Of a DNA stretch of 64,000 nucleotides, positions 50,201 through 60,159 are shown one piece after another; position 1 is the first letter of the stretch, and every line of letters begins with the position of its first letter. Source of the stretch: Mimachlamys varia (taxonomy: Eukaryota; Mollusca; Bivalvia; Pectinida; Pectinidae); contig OX392528.1 in NCBI GenBank assembly GCA_947623455.1, forward strand, positions 882,001-946,000, given 5' to 3'. Position numbers and translations under genes: made by a program. A model generated the notes under the pieces. That model did no database searches. It had not been told where the DNA came from and saw only the letters and a program-made list of their open reading frames with translations.

Positions 50201-50475
50201 TCGTAATCGTATCATAAACCAGTATAACCAGAAATGTCGTAATTCTATCAGAGACCAGTATACACCAGAAATGTCGTTATCGTACCAGAAACCAGTTAAC
50301 ACTAGAAATGTCGTAATCGTACCAGAAACCAGTTAACACTAGAAATGTCGTAATCGTACCAGAAACCAGTTAACACTAGAAATGTCGTAATCGTACCAGA
50401 AACCAGTTAACACTAGAAATGTCGTAATCATACCAGAAACCAGTTAACACTAGAAATGTCGTATTCGTATCAGAA
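47254..50475. repeat. Minisatellite, 37-bp unit
   Basis: About 87 copies with ACCAGAAATGTCGTAATCGT followed by ATCAGAAACCAACATAC. Common variants are ATCCTATC for ATCGTATC and ATTATAC or CAGTATAC for CAACATAC. The last six units (50,285-50,470) form a distinct homogeneous cluster with GTACCAGAAACCAGTTAACACT, probably the newest expansion. Stops in all frames prevent long open frames. Confidence 0.97.
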
Positions 50476-50782
50476 ACTCGTATTCAGAATGAGGCATTAT
50501 TAAAAAGTATCTCGTATTTTGAATAAGCATACAAATAGAGACAAACTTTCAGTAGGTATCAAAGCTGATCGAAATTAATGTGTAATAAGTGTATGTATAG
50601 ATTCCCGGTCGATACAACCTCATTTTAGCTGAAGCAACCACTATATTAACATTACCAGAAGAAATGCTTTTCATAAAAGTATATTTACATTTGCGCTGCA
50701 ACTCACTTTATGAATATTACCAGCAGAAATAATTTTTTTACATTTTTAACAGTGAAATATGGAAAATTATTCATTCTCTAAA
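50476..50782. other. Unique AT-rich spacer
   Basis: About 300 bp of AT-rich sequence between the array and the inverted-repeat cluster; no feature recognised. Confidence 0.45.
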
Positions 50783-50783
50783 A

Positions 50784-51039
50784 GTGATATTTTTCACTTG
50801 TGAGAAAATATGATATTTTTCACTAGGCCTAGTGAAAAATATCACTGTTTCTGATTTGACCACCTCAACATACGGAAGCCGGTTAGTGCGACATAAAAAG
50901 TTTACTTCATGTGGTACTAACCGGCTTCCGTATAAACACTTCTTACAAACGGCATTTGGGAATGAAAAACGGTTACATCCATATTGATCATGAAGCCGAA
51001 ATGGGCTTCATTCAATATGGAAGTGACCGATTTTCATTC
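50784..51039. repeat. Cluster of three inverted repeats
   Basis: First, a 34-bp perfect palindrome at 50,811-50,844 (half-site TGATATTTTTCACTAGG). A second copy of one arm, GTGATATTTTTCAC, lies at 50,784-50,797 and pairs with 50,832-50,845. Second, a 17-bp perfect inverted repeat, TACGGAAGCCGGTTAGT at 50,871-50,887 and its complement at 50,916-50,932. Third, an imperfect hairpin at 50,960-51,039 whose arms (CATATTGATCATGAAGCC and GGGCTTCATTCAATATG) pair along most of about 35 bp per side. Together they suggest a structured foldback element rather than chance. Confidence 0.85.
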
Positions 51040-51500
51040 ATACCGGCATGAAAATTAAAAAACCACCGTTCAATCCCTATATGAAGCTAAAAATTGACTT
51101 TCAGTCCTTATGCGAAATTAACCCTTCGAAAATAACACACTCTTGCCTTCCCATTGCAGATACTAATGAGACCGCCAGTTAATAACTTATCATATTGTTG
51201 ATGTCGAGAAAGAACACTGTGATGGAGGAGTTATTTATTCTGAAGTCATCGAAAGGTGTATACTTGTAGTAGCGTCTGCTTTTAGCTGGAAAACTGTAAG
51301 AAAACACTGGAGCACCTTTGCATCTTAAGTAGGCTGGTATGTGTTTTTTGTAATTAACTAATTACTGATGTTAATGGCACAAGGCCACTTGTTGGTAAAC
51401 AACGCCAAGTTTTTTCAGGTTCGTGACTATTTGTAAGAACTCTCTTAGAAGGCAAAATTGATGCCACTTCATTCAGTAAAGTCATGAAAGATGCCAAGTT
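51040..51500. other. Unique spacer up to the LINE tail
   Basis: About 460 bp, no gene recognised. It may include the edge of the foldback element to its left and the target site of the LINE to its right. Confidence 0.45.
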
Positions 51501-51514
51501 AGTAATAATAATAA

Positions 51515-51644
51515 TATATATAATAAATATTTTATTAATGTGTCACACATTTTAAAATACATACATAATAATGTTAACTAAAATAATGCATGATTTATAA
51601 AATGCCCAGCCAGTGTTGACTTACGAGACACGTAATAAGAATTA
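51515..51644 (-). other. LINE 3' untranslated region
   Basis: This AT-rich segment lies between the ORF2 stop and the simple-repeat tail, with an AATAAA hexamer at 51,531-51,536 (minus strand). In this class of element the 3' region is what the reverse transcriptase recognises for target-primed reverse transcription. That role is known for LINEs in general and is inferred here. Confidence 0.7.
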
Positions 51645-54600
51645 TCAATCATGATTAAAAGAACGTCGTTTCCTCATACATAAAAATATTACTCTCGCTA
51701 TAAAACATTGCAAAGATGCCTCATTCATTAAAAAGATAAACTTATCCTCTGAACTCATATTTAAAAAGACTGACGATAAGTCATTAGCTTTCATAAAAAG
51801 AGGTTCCCTGATGTCCTTATAATAATCGCATTCACATAAAAAATGAATTTCTGATTCTACAGAGTAAGAATTGCAATATATACAAAGTCTATCACATAAT
51901 TGTATTGCAGGTTTACTGTAGCGGCCCGTCTCTATATACAATGGCAAACTTCCACACCGCAGTTTAGCTAAAACGCTCCTGTGTGATCTTGGCATTATAC
52001 TGGTCACGTAGCTTTCAGGTTTCAAATCTTTTTTGAACAGTCTATACGTTCTAAGTTTATTTCCATTTTGATGTTTGTTATCTGTCCAGATTCCTGTAAA
52101 CCATGACTGCTCATCTATCCTAAAAATTACACTTGTTATTTTGATCATTACGGCTTTTGTAGCGCCCGTCGCCCTCTCAATAATATGGCCTATATTGTAT
52201 TTATTAGCGAGTTTCATGGCTTTCGCTTCCCAAGACTTTCCTTTCCTCTCTGACCACTTGTGTACTTTATGCAAAAGTCTATCAGAATCGACCGATTTCA
52301 AGTGACAACACATTCTGAAGACCTCTATCCGCTGTTTGGCTAAACATGACATCCAGCCCATATCTCCGATTTTCCCCGCGTTAGAGGTATTTCTAGAAAC
52401 ACCTAGATATATCCTCATGGCTCTGTTCTGTATATTGTTTATAAGCCTCTGTTCCGTCTGACCCCATATGGCAGAGCAGTAAAAAAGTATGGGCTGTACA
52501 AGGGTCTCATATAGCTTGGTAAATACTGTATAGGACATTCCACCGGAACTGATAAATTTGGATGTTAGTGCTCCTAAAGCTCTTCCGGCCGATTTGGAAA
52601 GTTCCCTCACAGCGAGTTTCATGTCTAAATGTTCGTCGAACCAAAGTCCTAGGTATTTATATTCTGAGGCGATACTAAGTTGTGTTTTGCCGCAGTGGAA
52701 CTTATAATCCGTTGTAGGGCAGGATTTAGGACGGAAGTGTACTACTTTAGTTTTTTCCCGGTTAATAGAAAGTCTCCATTTATAACACCAATTTGATACA
52801 ATATCGAGTAGTTTCTGAAGCTTGTCTGGGTTTGACGCTATAAGAGCAATATCATCTGCATATAACAACGAACTAATGTCCACCCCGTCCAGGTTGATTC
52901 CGAGGTTGGAGTCTCTTAACTCGGTAATCAGATCGTTGATGTAAATAGAGAAGATTGCTGGTGACGTCAAACATCCCTGCTTTAAACCGCGATCAACGTT
53001 GAACCCCGCTGTCAATATATTGTTAACTCTAACGTAACACTTCAAATCTTGATATAATGATTTGATGGCTGTTAGGATTTTTCCTCGCACACCGCATGTT
53101 TGAAGCTTATACCACAGGCACGTTCTGTCCACAGTATCAAACGCCTTTTTGAGATCTATGAAACATGCGTATGTTGACAGTTTGGCGATCTTCCGGTTAT
53201 TAATTATACTATGTAATGTATAGATGTGTTCCTGACAGCTCCTACTTTTACGAAAACCGTTCTGTTCATCTGCCAGCTTTCCGTTGTTTTCCAACCACGT
53301 CGTCAGTCTGTTATTAAGTATATAACAGTAAATTTTACACGGAACAGAAATAAGTGTAATGCCTCTGTACGTAAGAGGTACTCGAGGGTCGGTACTGTTT
53401 GGTTTGATTAAGGGGTTAATTATCCCCTCTTTCCATTTCTGGGGCACTATTCCGTGGTTAAAACATGCCGATATAATGGTATAAAGCATCCTTACACAAG
53501 CTTTGTTCTTTAGTGCTTCCGATGGTATCGCATCTATTCCTGCGGCTTTGTTCATTTTCGCTGCATCGACAGCCTTAATGACCTCCTCCATAAGAATCGG
53601 GGCGTTAAGTGACGTTAGATCCTCATCGACGGTCCCGTTTTCACTACTATCAACATCTATCGCCCGTTTAATAACATTGTAATGGTCGCTGTCAAATTCT
53701 TCACTTTCTGTATTTATCTTGTAAAGAGACTCGTAGTCCATTTTCCAGCGGTTTAATACTAAATCCGGGTTACGGATTATATTGCCGTCGGAATCCTTTA
53801 CCTCCATAGGAATTTTCTTAACACGATCGTTCACTATACCTATTTTCCCTATTTCTTTCCAGAAATCCCTTGTGTTGGATTGACTGAGCAGTTTGTCGTG
53901 TAGTGCTTGTTGTTTCTTAGCTTGATATTGGCGCTTATATCTCCTATGTAAGCGGTCAAATAGTTTTCGATCTTTACAATAGTCTTGCTTCAGCTGACGT
54001 CGCGCTGCCGAAGAGCCGTTATTTCTTAACCATATACGCTCCTTTATACACACTTCGTCCCATTGACGCTGAAGTACCTCATCCCAATATGGTTTATAAA
54101 GTGACTTCCGGCCCGTATTTGACATAAACCCGTTATCCTTTGTTCTAGCGCCGACTCCTTCCAATTCTTTCCATAAAAACGTTTGAAATTCATCGTAAGC
54201 GTCATTCATTTGGCGCACGTCATTCACTTTCGTCTCCAGTAATTGAATAGTGGCATAAAGTCGCTCTAAGCAGTTATTGTCCATAAGGAAATCATTCGGA
54301 ATTTTCCCAGCGTTAAATCTAACATTACGTTGAGTTGAATGGCCATTTATAGGTAAGTCGTTTGCCGAGGGCAGGTCGGTAGAGGAGACTTCCACGTTAC
54401 ACTCCAGGTACGAATGGTCAGGAATACTAATGGGCACCGTAAGTCCGAGCTTACTTATTACATCTGACATTGTATGTACATTAAAGTTTGAGAAGAAACA
54501 CAAGTCTTCGTGAGGTACAATCATGTAGTCCACCACCGATTTTCCTTTGGAGGAAATACATGTATAATTCTGTTTACCAGATCGTCCATTCAATGTGCAC

Positions 54601-55208
54601 ATATTCGTATCAATGCAGAAGCCAATTAATGAATCACCGTTAGTATTGACGTTAACGTCTACATGATCTCTCGGCGGTATCTGGTCAACACCTTCAACGT
54701 AATCACTCAGGTCTCCTATTCTTGAATTAAAATCCCCAAGTACACATATATGACCTTCATTTTGATATTGATGAACCTTGAGTAACAATTCATTAAAAAA
54801 TATTTCGGAATCCATGGATCGTGAGGAGTTCTCAGGGGGTAGGTATACAACACATAAATACATGTTGAAGTTGTTTGTTTTGCCTTTAATTTTAATCCAG
54901 AGTATGCCTTCGGTTTCACTATCCATCTCACTCACGCTATAATCTGACAGTATACTGGTATTGATGAGAAAGCCTATTCCACCGGACCCGCGTTTCGCCG
55001 ACTTATGTAAAGACATTCTGTTCTGACCAATAAAATAGTATCCATCCATGTTGATTTTCTGCTCGTTTTTGAGGAATGTTTCGCACACCGCTATAATATC
55101 ACTACCAAAACTGTTGATCACATTTTCTCTGAACTCGCGATTATCTGATCCAGTATAAGCAGACCACCCGGCTACGTTCCAGCATCCTAGACTAAGCCGC
55201 GACTTGTC
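51645..55208 (-). CDS. LINE ORF2: endonuclease and reverse transcriptase
   Basis: This encodes the replication protein of the element: an endonuclease that nicks the target and a reverse transcriptase that copies the RNA at the nick. Residue 1 is the codon after the ORF1 stop. The frame runs 1,187 codons. The endonuclease opens with GCWNVAGW (residues 8-15), followed by catalytic ETFL (E43), GDFN (159-162), VVDYM and PDHSY (264-268). The reverse transcriptase spans about residues 590-850: YRGITLI, QNGFRKSRSCQEH, FIDLKKAFDTV, GLKQGCLTSPAIF and the active site LYADDIAL (YADD 783-786). A Cys/His motif, CIYC with H and C following (about 1,109-1,127), lies near the C-terminus. All catalytic residues are present. 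No AUG occurs before residue 54, which is already inside the endonuclease, so translation must start unusually or by readthrough from ORF1. Confidence 0.95.
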   Translation of the reverse strand, partial: DKSRLSLGCWNVAGWSAYTGSDNREFRENVINSFGSDIIAVCETFLKNEQKINMDGYYFIGQNRMSLHKSAKRGSGGIGFLINTSILSDYSVSEMDSETEGILWIKIKGKTNNFNMYLCVVYLPPENSSRSMDSEIFFNELLLKVHQYQNEGHICVLGDFNSRIGDLSDYVEGVDQIPPRDHVDVNVNTNGDSLIGFCIDTNMCTLNGRSGKQNYTCISSKGKSVVDYMIVPHEDLCFFSNFNVHTMSDVISKLGLTVPISIPDHSYLECNVEVSSTDLPSANDLPINGHSTQRNVRFNAGKIPNDFLMDNNCLERLYATIQLLETKVNDVRQMNDAYDEFQTFLWKELEGVGARTKDNGFMSNTGRKSLYKPYWDEVLQRQWDEVCIKERIWLRNNGSSAARRQLKQDYCKDRKLFDRLHRRYKRQYQAKKQQALHDKLLSQSNTRDFWKEIGKIGIVNDRVKKIPMEVKDSDGNIIRNPDLVLNRWKMDYESLYKINTESEEFDSDHYNVIKRAIDVDSSENGTVDEDLTSLNAPILMEEVIKAVDAAKMNKAAGIDAIPSEALKNKACVRMLYTIISACFNHGIVPQKWKEGIINPLIKPNSTDPRVPLTYRGITLISVPCKIYCYILNNRLTTWLENNGKLADEQNGFRKSRSCQEHIYTLHSIINNRKIAKLSTYACFIDLKKAFDTVDRTCLWYKLQTCGVRGKILTAIKSLYQDLKCYVRVNNILTAGFNVDRGLKQGCLTSPAIFSIYINDLITELRDSNLGINLDGVDISSLLYADDIALIASNPDKLQKLLDIVSNWCYKWRLSINREKTKVVHFRPKSCPTTDYKFHCGKTQLSIASEYKYLGLWFDEHLDMKLAVRELSKSAGRALGALTSKFISSGGMSYTVFTKLYETLVQPILFYCSAIWGQTEQRLINNIQNRAMRIYLGVSRNTSNAGKIGDMGWMSCLAKQRIEVFRMCCHLKSVDSDRLLHKVHKWSERKGKSWEAKAMKLANKYNIGHIIERATGATKAVMIKITSVIFRIDEQSWFTGIWTDNKHQNGNKLRTYRLFKKDLKPESYVTSIMPRSHRSVLAKLRCGSLPLYIETGRYSKPAIQLCDRLCIYCNSYSVESEIHFLCECDYYKDIREPLFMKANDLSSVFLNMSSEDKFIFLMNEASLQCFIARVIFLCMRKRRSFNHD

Positions 55209-55211
55209 CTA
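55209..55211 (-). promoter_or_regulatory. In-frame UAG between ORF1 and ORF2, possible recoding site
   Basis: The codon order is CGC CGA UAG GAC AAG UCG, with ORF2 continuing in the same frame directly after the stop. There is no overlapping AUGA- or UAAUG-type restart signal and no AUG before the endonuclease core. Stop-codon readthrough, non-AUG initiation or a copy-specific nonsense mutation of a fused frame would all fit. The base after the stop (G) is not that of the best-known leaky contexts. Confidence 0.5.
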
Positions 55212-56894
55212 TCGGCGCATCCCGTCGTAATTAGAACGCGGACTCCAGCGATCATGGTGTCCACCGTGTTTTTTCCCATTCGCCGTGTGCCACACGTTTC
55301 CTGTACGTGCGTGTGTATTATCGTCTCTCAGGTGAGCATACCTTTCTCTCGCGTGTCCTTGACCGCGAACAGTAGCGAATGTGTTTTCCGTATCACGTGA
55401 TCTACTGTTATTATTGACAGTTCGGCTAACCCCTGGTGGGCGTCGCCTGTCCTCAATATCTGATTGGTTCAGCGGAGTGTCTCGCGACCTTGAAATGCGG
55501 CGTTGGTAACGGTTGTATGTACTCGGCTTACCTGTGTAGTGACCTCTGTCACCTCGGTAAGCGTGTCCGTCGTTGTTGTCAAAGTTGGTACGCGTGCGTT
55601 CCTTCTTTAACTCGGAAAGTTCGTTCATTACAGTGGTGAGTGCGCGTTCGGTTTTAAGTTCATTCCTGGTTTTGTCGTTATCAATAAAAACTTTACTGAA
55701 TTTTTGCGAGTTTCTCAATGATTGTTTGGCCTTCATTATCCTGTGCATATCATTCGGTGATATGGTTGCTATGATAATGCCTGGACCGTTTCTCGTGGTT
55801 TGTTTACGTTGTACACGTTTGATGCTTACGTCATCCAATTTGAGACCATCTTTCATCAATATATCCACATTACGTTTGATATGTATGTCCGTCTCGTCAC
55901 CCGTTTCATACTCCAATGGTTCTAGGTTTTTTATCACTATGCTCAGTTGTCGCGTGTGTTCGCGAGAGACAGCATGCGACTCATTTGACAGGTTACAGCG
56001 TAAAATGTCTTTCATACCTATCATTTTTCTTTCGACCTCGGCTCTAAATTTTTTGATTTCACTGTCTATTGTTTCAGCGTACGACGACTCGATTTCTTCT
56101 ATCTTTTCTTTAAGTGGTTCAATGTCATTTAGTACCTCTGTTTTAACTGCCGATAAACCGTCCTGGAGTTTATTATCAATACTCTTTATAATTCTCTCTG
56201 TGATTCTGTTTTCTAGTTTGCTTTCGAGTCTGTCCATCTTTTTAGAGAGATCTGTTCCCAAAGTTTGAAGTTGGAGGGAGAGCTGTTGAAATCCTTCACT
56301 TACATCTACGTTCCCCAGACCGGCAGGGGTCACCTTGACACTCTTTTTTACTGGGTTACTTGTCTCAGTGATGGTAGTTACATTTGACGCTTTCGTTGAA
56401 CGGAGGCTCCTTCTGGTAGCCTTTGCTGTTTTAGGTTTTACCGCTTTAGTTTTAAGAGATTTTAGTTTTTTACTATTATTCACGTTTTCATCCTCCCCTG
56501 AACGGACGCGTTTTCTTGGAGTGGCACAGGTTAGGGAGGGAGTTTTATCACATGAATCGTCTACACTGGTGTTCTGAACACATATGCCTATAGTCTCAAT
56601 ATTGTCATCCTTATGTTTCTGTCCGGACGGTACATTTTCACCTGACATGGTGTGTAGGCTATTGTCTATAACAGACGGACATGTCTGTATATCACGTGTA
56701 ACGGTATCATTTGCTTGTACGGTTTCAATCACTGTGATCTCATCATCAATGATATCTGTAGACTTGTTGTTACGTATTCTGTTACTATTACCCGTACTAT
56801 CAATGTCTGTTATGGTAGTGATAGCTGCCGGGGAATTAGAGGGGCCGTGGATCTGGACGAGGACAGGTTGGGGTTCCGGACTCACCGAGTCCAT
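55209..56894 (-). CDS. LINE ORF1: coiled-coil RNA-binding protein
   Basis: A 561-residue protein, probably the nucleic-acid chaperone that packages the element RNA. The start is the ATG at 56,892-56,894, the first ATG in frame. The frame also runs 20 codons upstream, but without ATG. Residues 1-125 are acidic and Ser/Thr-rich. A basic, nuclear-signal-like stretch covers 126-166 (PRKRVR, then Lys/Arg repeats). A long coiled coil occupies about 203-295. An RRM-like domain follows (about 316-385, LSIVIKNLEP to GIIIATISP), then a helical segment to about 430 resembling the C-terminal domain of L1-type ORF1 proteins. The last 120 residues are Arg/Ser/His-rich and probably bind nucleic acid. No CCHC zinc knuckle is present. 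It ends in UAG at 55,209-55,211, exactly in frame with ORF2. Confidence 0.88.
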   Translation of the reverse strand: MDSVSPEPQPVLVQIHGPSNSPAAITTITDIDSTGNSNRIRNNKSTDIIDDEITVIETVQANDTVTRDIQTCPSVIDNSLHTMSGENVPSGQKHKDDNIETIGICVQNTSVDDSCDKTPSLTCATPRKRVRSGEDENVNNSKKLKSLKTKAVKPKTAKATRRSLRSTKASNVTTITETSNPVKKSVKVTPAGLGNVDVSEGFQQLSLQLQTLGTDLSKKMDRLESKLENRITERIIKSIDNKLQDGLSAVKTEVLNDIEPLKEKIEEIESSYAETIDSEIKKFRAEVERKMIGMKDILRCNLSNESHAVSREHTRQLSIVIKNLEPLEYETGDETDIHIKRNVDILMKDGLKLDDVSIKRVQRKQTTRNGPGIIIATISPNDMHRIMKAKQSLRNSQKFSKVFIDNDKTRNELKTERALTTVMNELSELKKERTRTNFDNNDGHAYRGDRGHYTGKPSTYNRYQRRISRSRDTPLNQSDIEDRRRPPGVSRTVNNNSRSRDTENTFATVRGQGHARERYAHLRDDNTHARTGNVWHTANGKKHGGHHDRWSPRSNYDGMRR

Positions 56895-57395
56895 ATTGTA
56901 TAGTATGGAATCGTACTCACTCTCCGCAAGGCTCAAAGTTCTATATCGGAACAACTATATCAGGTATAGAATTGAGATCGGCCGTGTACAGGGCAATCCC
57001 TATTCACTGCACCTTACTCAATTCTCCTGGATATGTCCGACTCAAATGATATTAGCCTTAGATACGGAACGGTAATGTACAGTGCAATCCCTATACACTT
57101 ATTGAGGTGAACGATACTCACCCGTCTTTGTCCTCGGTGTAAGGATTCAAATTTCCAATGTTCACAATGTAGACACACACACTGTTTAAAAACGATCTTG
57201 GTCCCCGAAATCATATGACGAAATACTTCAGATAAAATAAGTACCACAAATTGTCCAGATTAAAAATCGATAAAATCACTAAAATTGGGTACTTACTATG
57301 AGCGATCGAAAAGACTGTCCACATTTGTCAGTTAGTTCCCCAGGGTCGACGGGGAATATTAGGAACCTGGTGTGGGGTTCACGGTAAAGAGAGAG
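56895..57395 (-). other. Presumed LINE 5' untranslated/promoter region
   Basis: About 500 bp upstream of the ORF1 ATG with no long frame of its own. It contains two imperfect copies of a segment with GTACAGGGCAATCCCTAT (about 56,986 and 57,077, 91 bp apart). Repeated 5' segments occur in LINE promoters, but here the function is only inferred. The outer limit is set by the beginning of the 51-bp array. Confidence 0.45.
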
Positions 57396-59932
57396 GTGGG
57401 GCATAATGTAACAGTTCTCATTACTTCTTCAAGCCTTACATTGTATTGTGGGGGTAACGTCACAGTTCTAATTACTTCTTCAAGCCTTACATTGTATTGT
57501 GGGGGTAACGTAACAGTTCTAATTACTTCTTCAAGCCTTACATTGTATTGTGGGGGTAACGTCACAGTTCTCATTACTCCTTCAAGCCTTACATTGTATT
57601 GTGGGGGTAACGTCACAGTTCTAATTACTTCTTCAAGCCTTACATTGTACTGTGGGGGTAACGTCACAGTTCTCATTACTTCTTCAAGCCTTACATTGTA
57701 CTGTGGGGGTAACGTCACCGTTCTCATTACTTCTTCAAGCCTTACATTGTATTGTGGGGGTAACCTAACAGTTCTAATTACTTCTTCAAGTCTTACATTG
57801 TATTGTGGGGGTAACGTCACAATTCTAATTACTTCTTCAAGCCTTACATTGTATTATGGGGGTAACCTAACAGTTCTAATTACTTCTTCAAGTCTTACAT
57901 TGTATTGTGGGGGTAACGTCACAGTTCTAATTACTTCTTCAAGCCTTACATTGTATTGTGGGGGTAACGTCACAGTTCTCATTACTCCTTCAAGCCTTAC
58001 ATTGTATTGTGGGGGTAACGTCACAGTTCTCATTACTTCTTCAAGCCTTACTTTGTACTGTGTGGGTATTGCCACAGTTCTCATTACTTCTTCAAGCCTT
58101 ACATTGTATTGTGGGGGTATTGCCACAGTTCTCATTACTTCTTCAAGCCTTACATTGTATTGTTGGGGTAACGTCACAGTTCTAATGACTTCTTCAAGTC
58201 TTACATTGTATTGTGGGGGTAACGTCACAGTTCTCATTACTTCTTCAAGCCTTACATTGTATTGTGGGGGTAACGTAACAGTTCTAATTACTTCTTCAAG
58301 CCTTACATTGTATTGTGTGGGATACCGTCACAGTTCTCATTACTTCTTCAAGCCTTACATTGTATTGTTGGGGATACCTTCACAGTTCTCATTACTTCTT
58401 CAAGCCTTACATTGTATTGTGGGGGTGATGTAACAGTTCTCATTACTTCTTCAAGCCTTACATTGTATTGTGTGGGTGATGTAACAGTTCTCATTACTTC
58501 TTCAAGCCTTACATTGTATTGTGGGGGTGATGTAACAGTTCTCATTACTTCTTCAAGCCTTACATTGTATTTTGGGGTTAAAATTACAGTTCTCATTACT
58601 TCTTCAAGCCTTATATTGTATTGTCGGGGTGATGTAACAGTTCTCATTACTCCTCCAAGCTTTATATTGTATTGTGTGGGTGATGTAACAGTTCTCATTA
58701 CTTCTTCAAGCCTTATATTGTATTGTCGGGGTGATGTAACAGTTCTCATTACTCCTTCAAGCCTTACATTGTATTGTGTGGGTGATGTAACAGTTCTCAT
58801 TACTCCTTCAAGCCTTATATTGTATTGTCGGGGTGATGTAACAGTTCTCATTACTCCTTCAAGCCTTACATTGTATTGTGGGGGTGATGTAACAGTTCTC
58901 ATTACTCCTTCAAGCCTTTCATTGTATTGTGGGGGTAACGTAATAGTTCTCACTATTCCTTCAAGCCTTACATTGTATTGTGGGGGTGATGTAACAGTTC
59001 TCATTACTCCTTCAAGCCTTGCATTGTATTGTGGGGCATAACGTCACAGTTCTCCTTACTCCTTCAAGCCTTACATTGTATTGTGGGGGTAACGTAACAG
59101 TTCTCATTACTCCTTCAAGCCTTACATTGTATTGTGGGGGTAACCTAACAGTTCTCATTACTTCTTCAAGCCTTACATTGTATTGTGGGGGTGATGTAAC
59201 AGTTCTCATTACTCCTTCAAGCCTTACATTGTATTGTGGGGCATAACGTCACAGTTCTCCTTACTCCTTCAAGCCTTACATTGTATTGTGGGTGTGATGT
59301 AACAGTTCTCATTACTCCTTCAAGCCTTTCATTGTATTGTGGGGCATAACGTCACAGTTCTCCTTACTCCTTCAAGCCTTACATTGTATTGTGGGGGTAA
59401 CGTAACAGTTCTCATTACTCCTTCAAGCCTTACATTGTATTGTGGGGGTAACCTAACATTTCTCATTACTTCTTCAAGTCTTACATTGTATTGTGGGGGT
59501 AACCTAACAGTTCTCATTACTCCTTCAAGCCTTACATTGTATTGTGGGGGTTACCTAACAGTTCTCATTACTCCTTCAAGCCTTACATTGTATTGTGGGG
59601 GGTAACGTAACAGTTCTCATTACTCCTTCAAGCCTTACATTGTATTGTGGGGGTAACGTAACAGTTCTCATTACTCCTTCAAGCCTTACATTGTATTGTG
59701 GGGGTAACGTAACATTTCTCATTATTCCTTCAAGCCATACATTGTATTGTGGGGGGTAACGTAACAGTTCTCATTACTCCTTCAAGCCTTACATTGAATT
59801 GTTGGGGGTAACGTAACAGTTCTCATTACTCCTTCAAGCCTTACATTGAATTGTTGGGGGTAACCTAACAGTTCTCATTACTCCTTCAAGCCTTACATTG
59901 TATTGTGGGGGTAACGTACAGTTGGTCTGATA
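57396..59932. repeat. Minisatellite, 51-bp unit
   Basis: About 50 copies containing CTTCAAGCCTTACATTGTAT followed by a G-run (TGTGGGGGTAAC) and ACAGTTCTCATTAC. As 51 is divisible by 3, the plus strand is open for 353 codons with a 17-residue period (VTVLITSSSLTLYCGGN) and the minus strand with MRTVTLPPQYNVRLEEV. Left units carry GTAACGTCACAG, middle units GTGATGTAACAG, right units GTAACGTAACAG; thus variants are spatially sorted. One-base changes in the G-run and the GGGGCATAAC variant break the frame to the right. Confidence 0.97.
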
Positions 59933-60159
59933 GCACAACGTTACACGATGTGCGGTGTGCGCACGATTGGTGAAAGGTGTTTGCACGATGTGCGAACGAT
60001 GCAATCCTGGGCGATTATTTCTAACGCACATGTGGGCGCACGATAAACTAAGATTGTGCGATTACAATCGTGGTTGATGTAAACTGGAAATGGTTAAACA
60101 ATATATACGGTTTTGATCTAGTTGTTTTACGCATATTTCTATATTTTAACTACATCAAT
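59933..60159. other. Short unique spacer
   Basis: About 230 bp between two arrays. The motif GCACGATGTGCG/GTGCGCACGAT recurs three to four times within 59,945-60,055 on both orientations, giving several small overlapping inverted repeats. No gene is seen. Confidence 0.5.

Larger units (their letters stand above)
51502..57395 (-). mobile_element. Near full-length non-LTR retrotransposon (LINE)
   Basis: The minus-strand element comprises a presumed 5' untranslated region (about 56,895-57,395), ORF1, ORF2 and a 3' untranslated region. The 3' end has an AATAAA signal at 51,531-51,536 and a simple (ATT)n tail at about 51,502-51,514. Both reading frames are uninterrupted except for the single stop between them, so this copy is young. 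The 5' boundary is not fixed, because a 51-bp array begins near 57,396 and no target-site duplication could be matched. The exact clade cannot be settled by eye. The endonuclease plus reverse transcriptase plus C-terminal Cys/His layout places it among apurinic-endonuclease LINEs. Confidence 0.92.

Noticed and set aside
52075..56268. Plus-strand open frames across the LINE (for example 55,573-56,268)
   Set aside because: They are antisense shadows of ORF1 and ORF2; the minus strand carries the conserved motifs.
57396..59932. G5 runs in each 51-bp unit as G-quadruplexes
   Set aside because: There is one G-run per 51 bp, too far apart for a standard intramolecular quadruplex.
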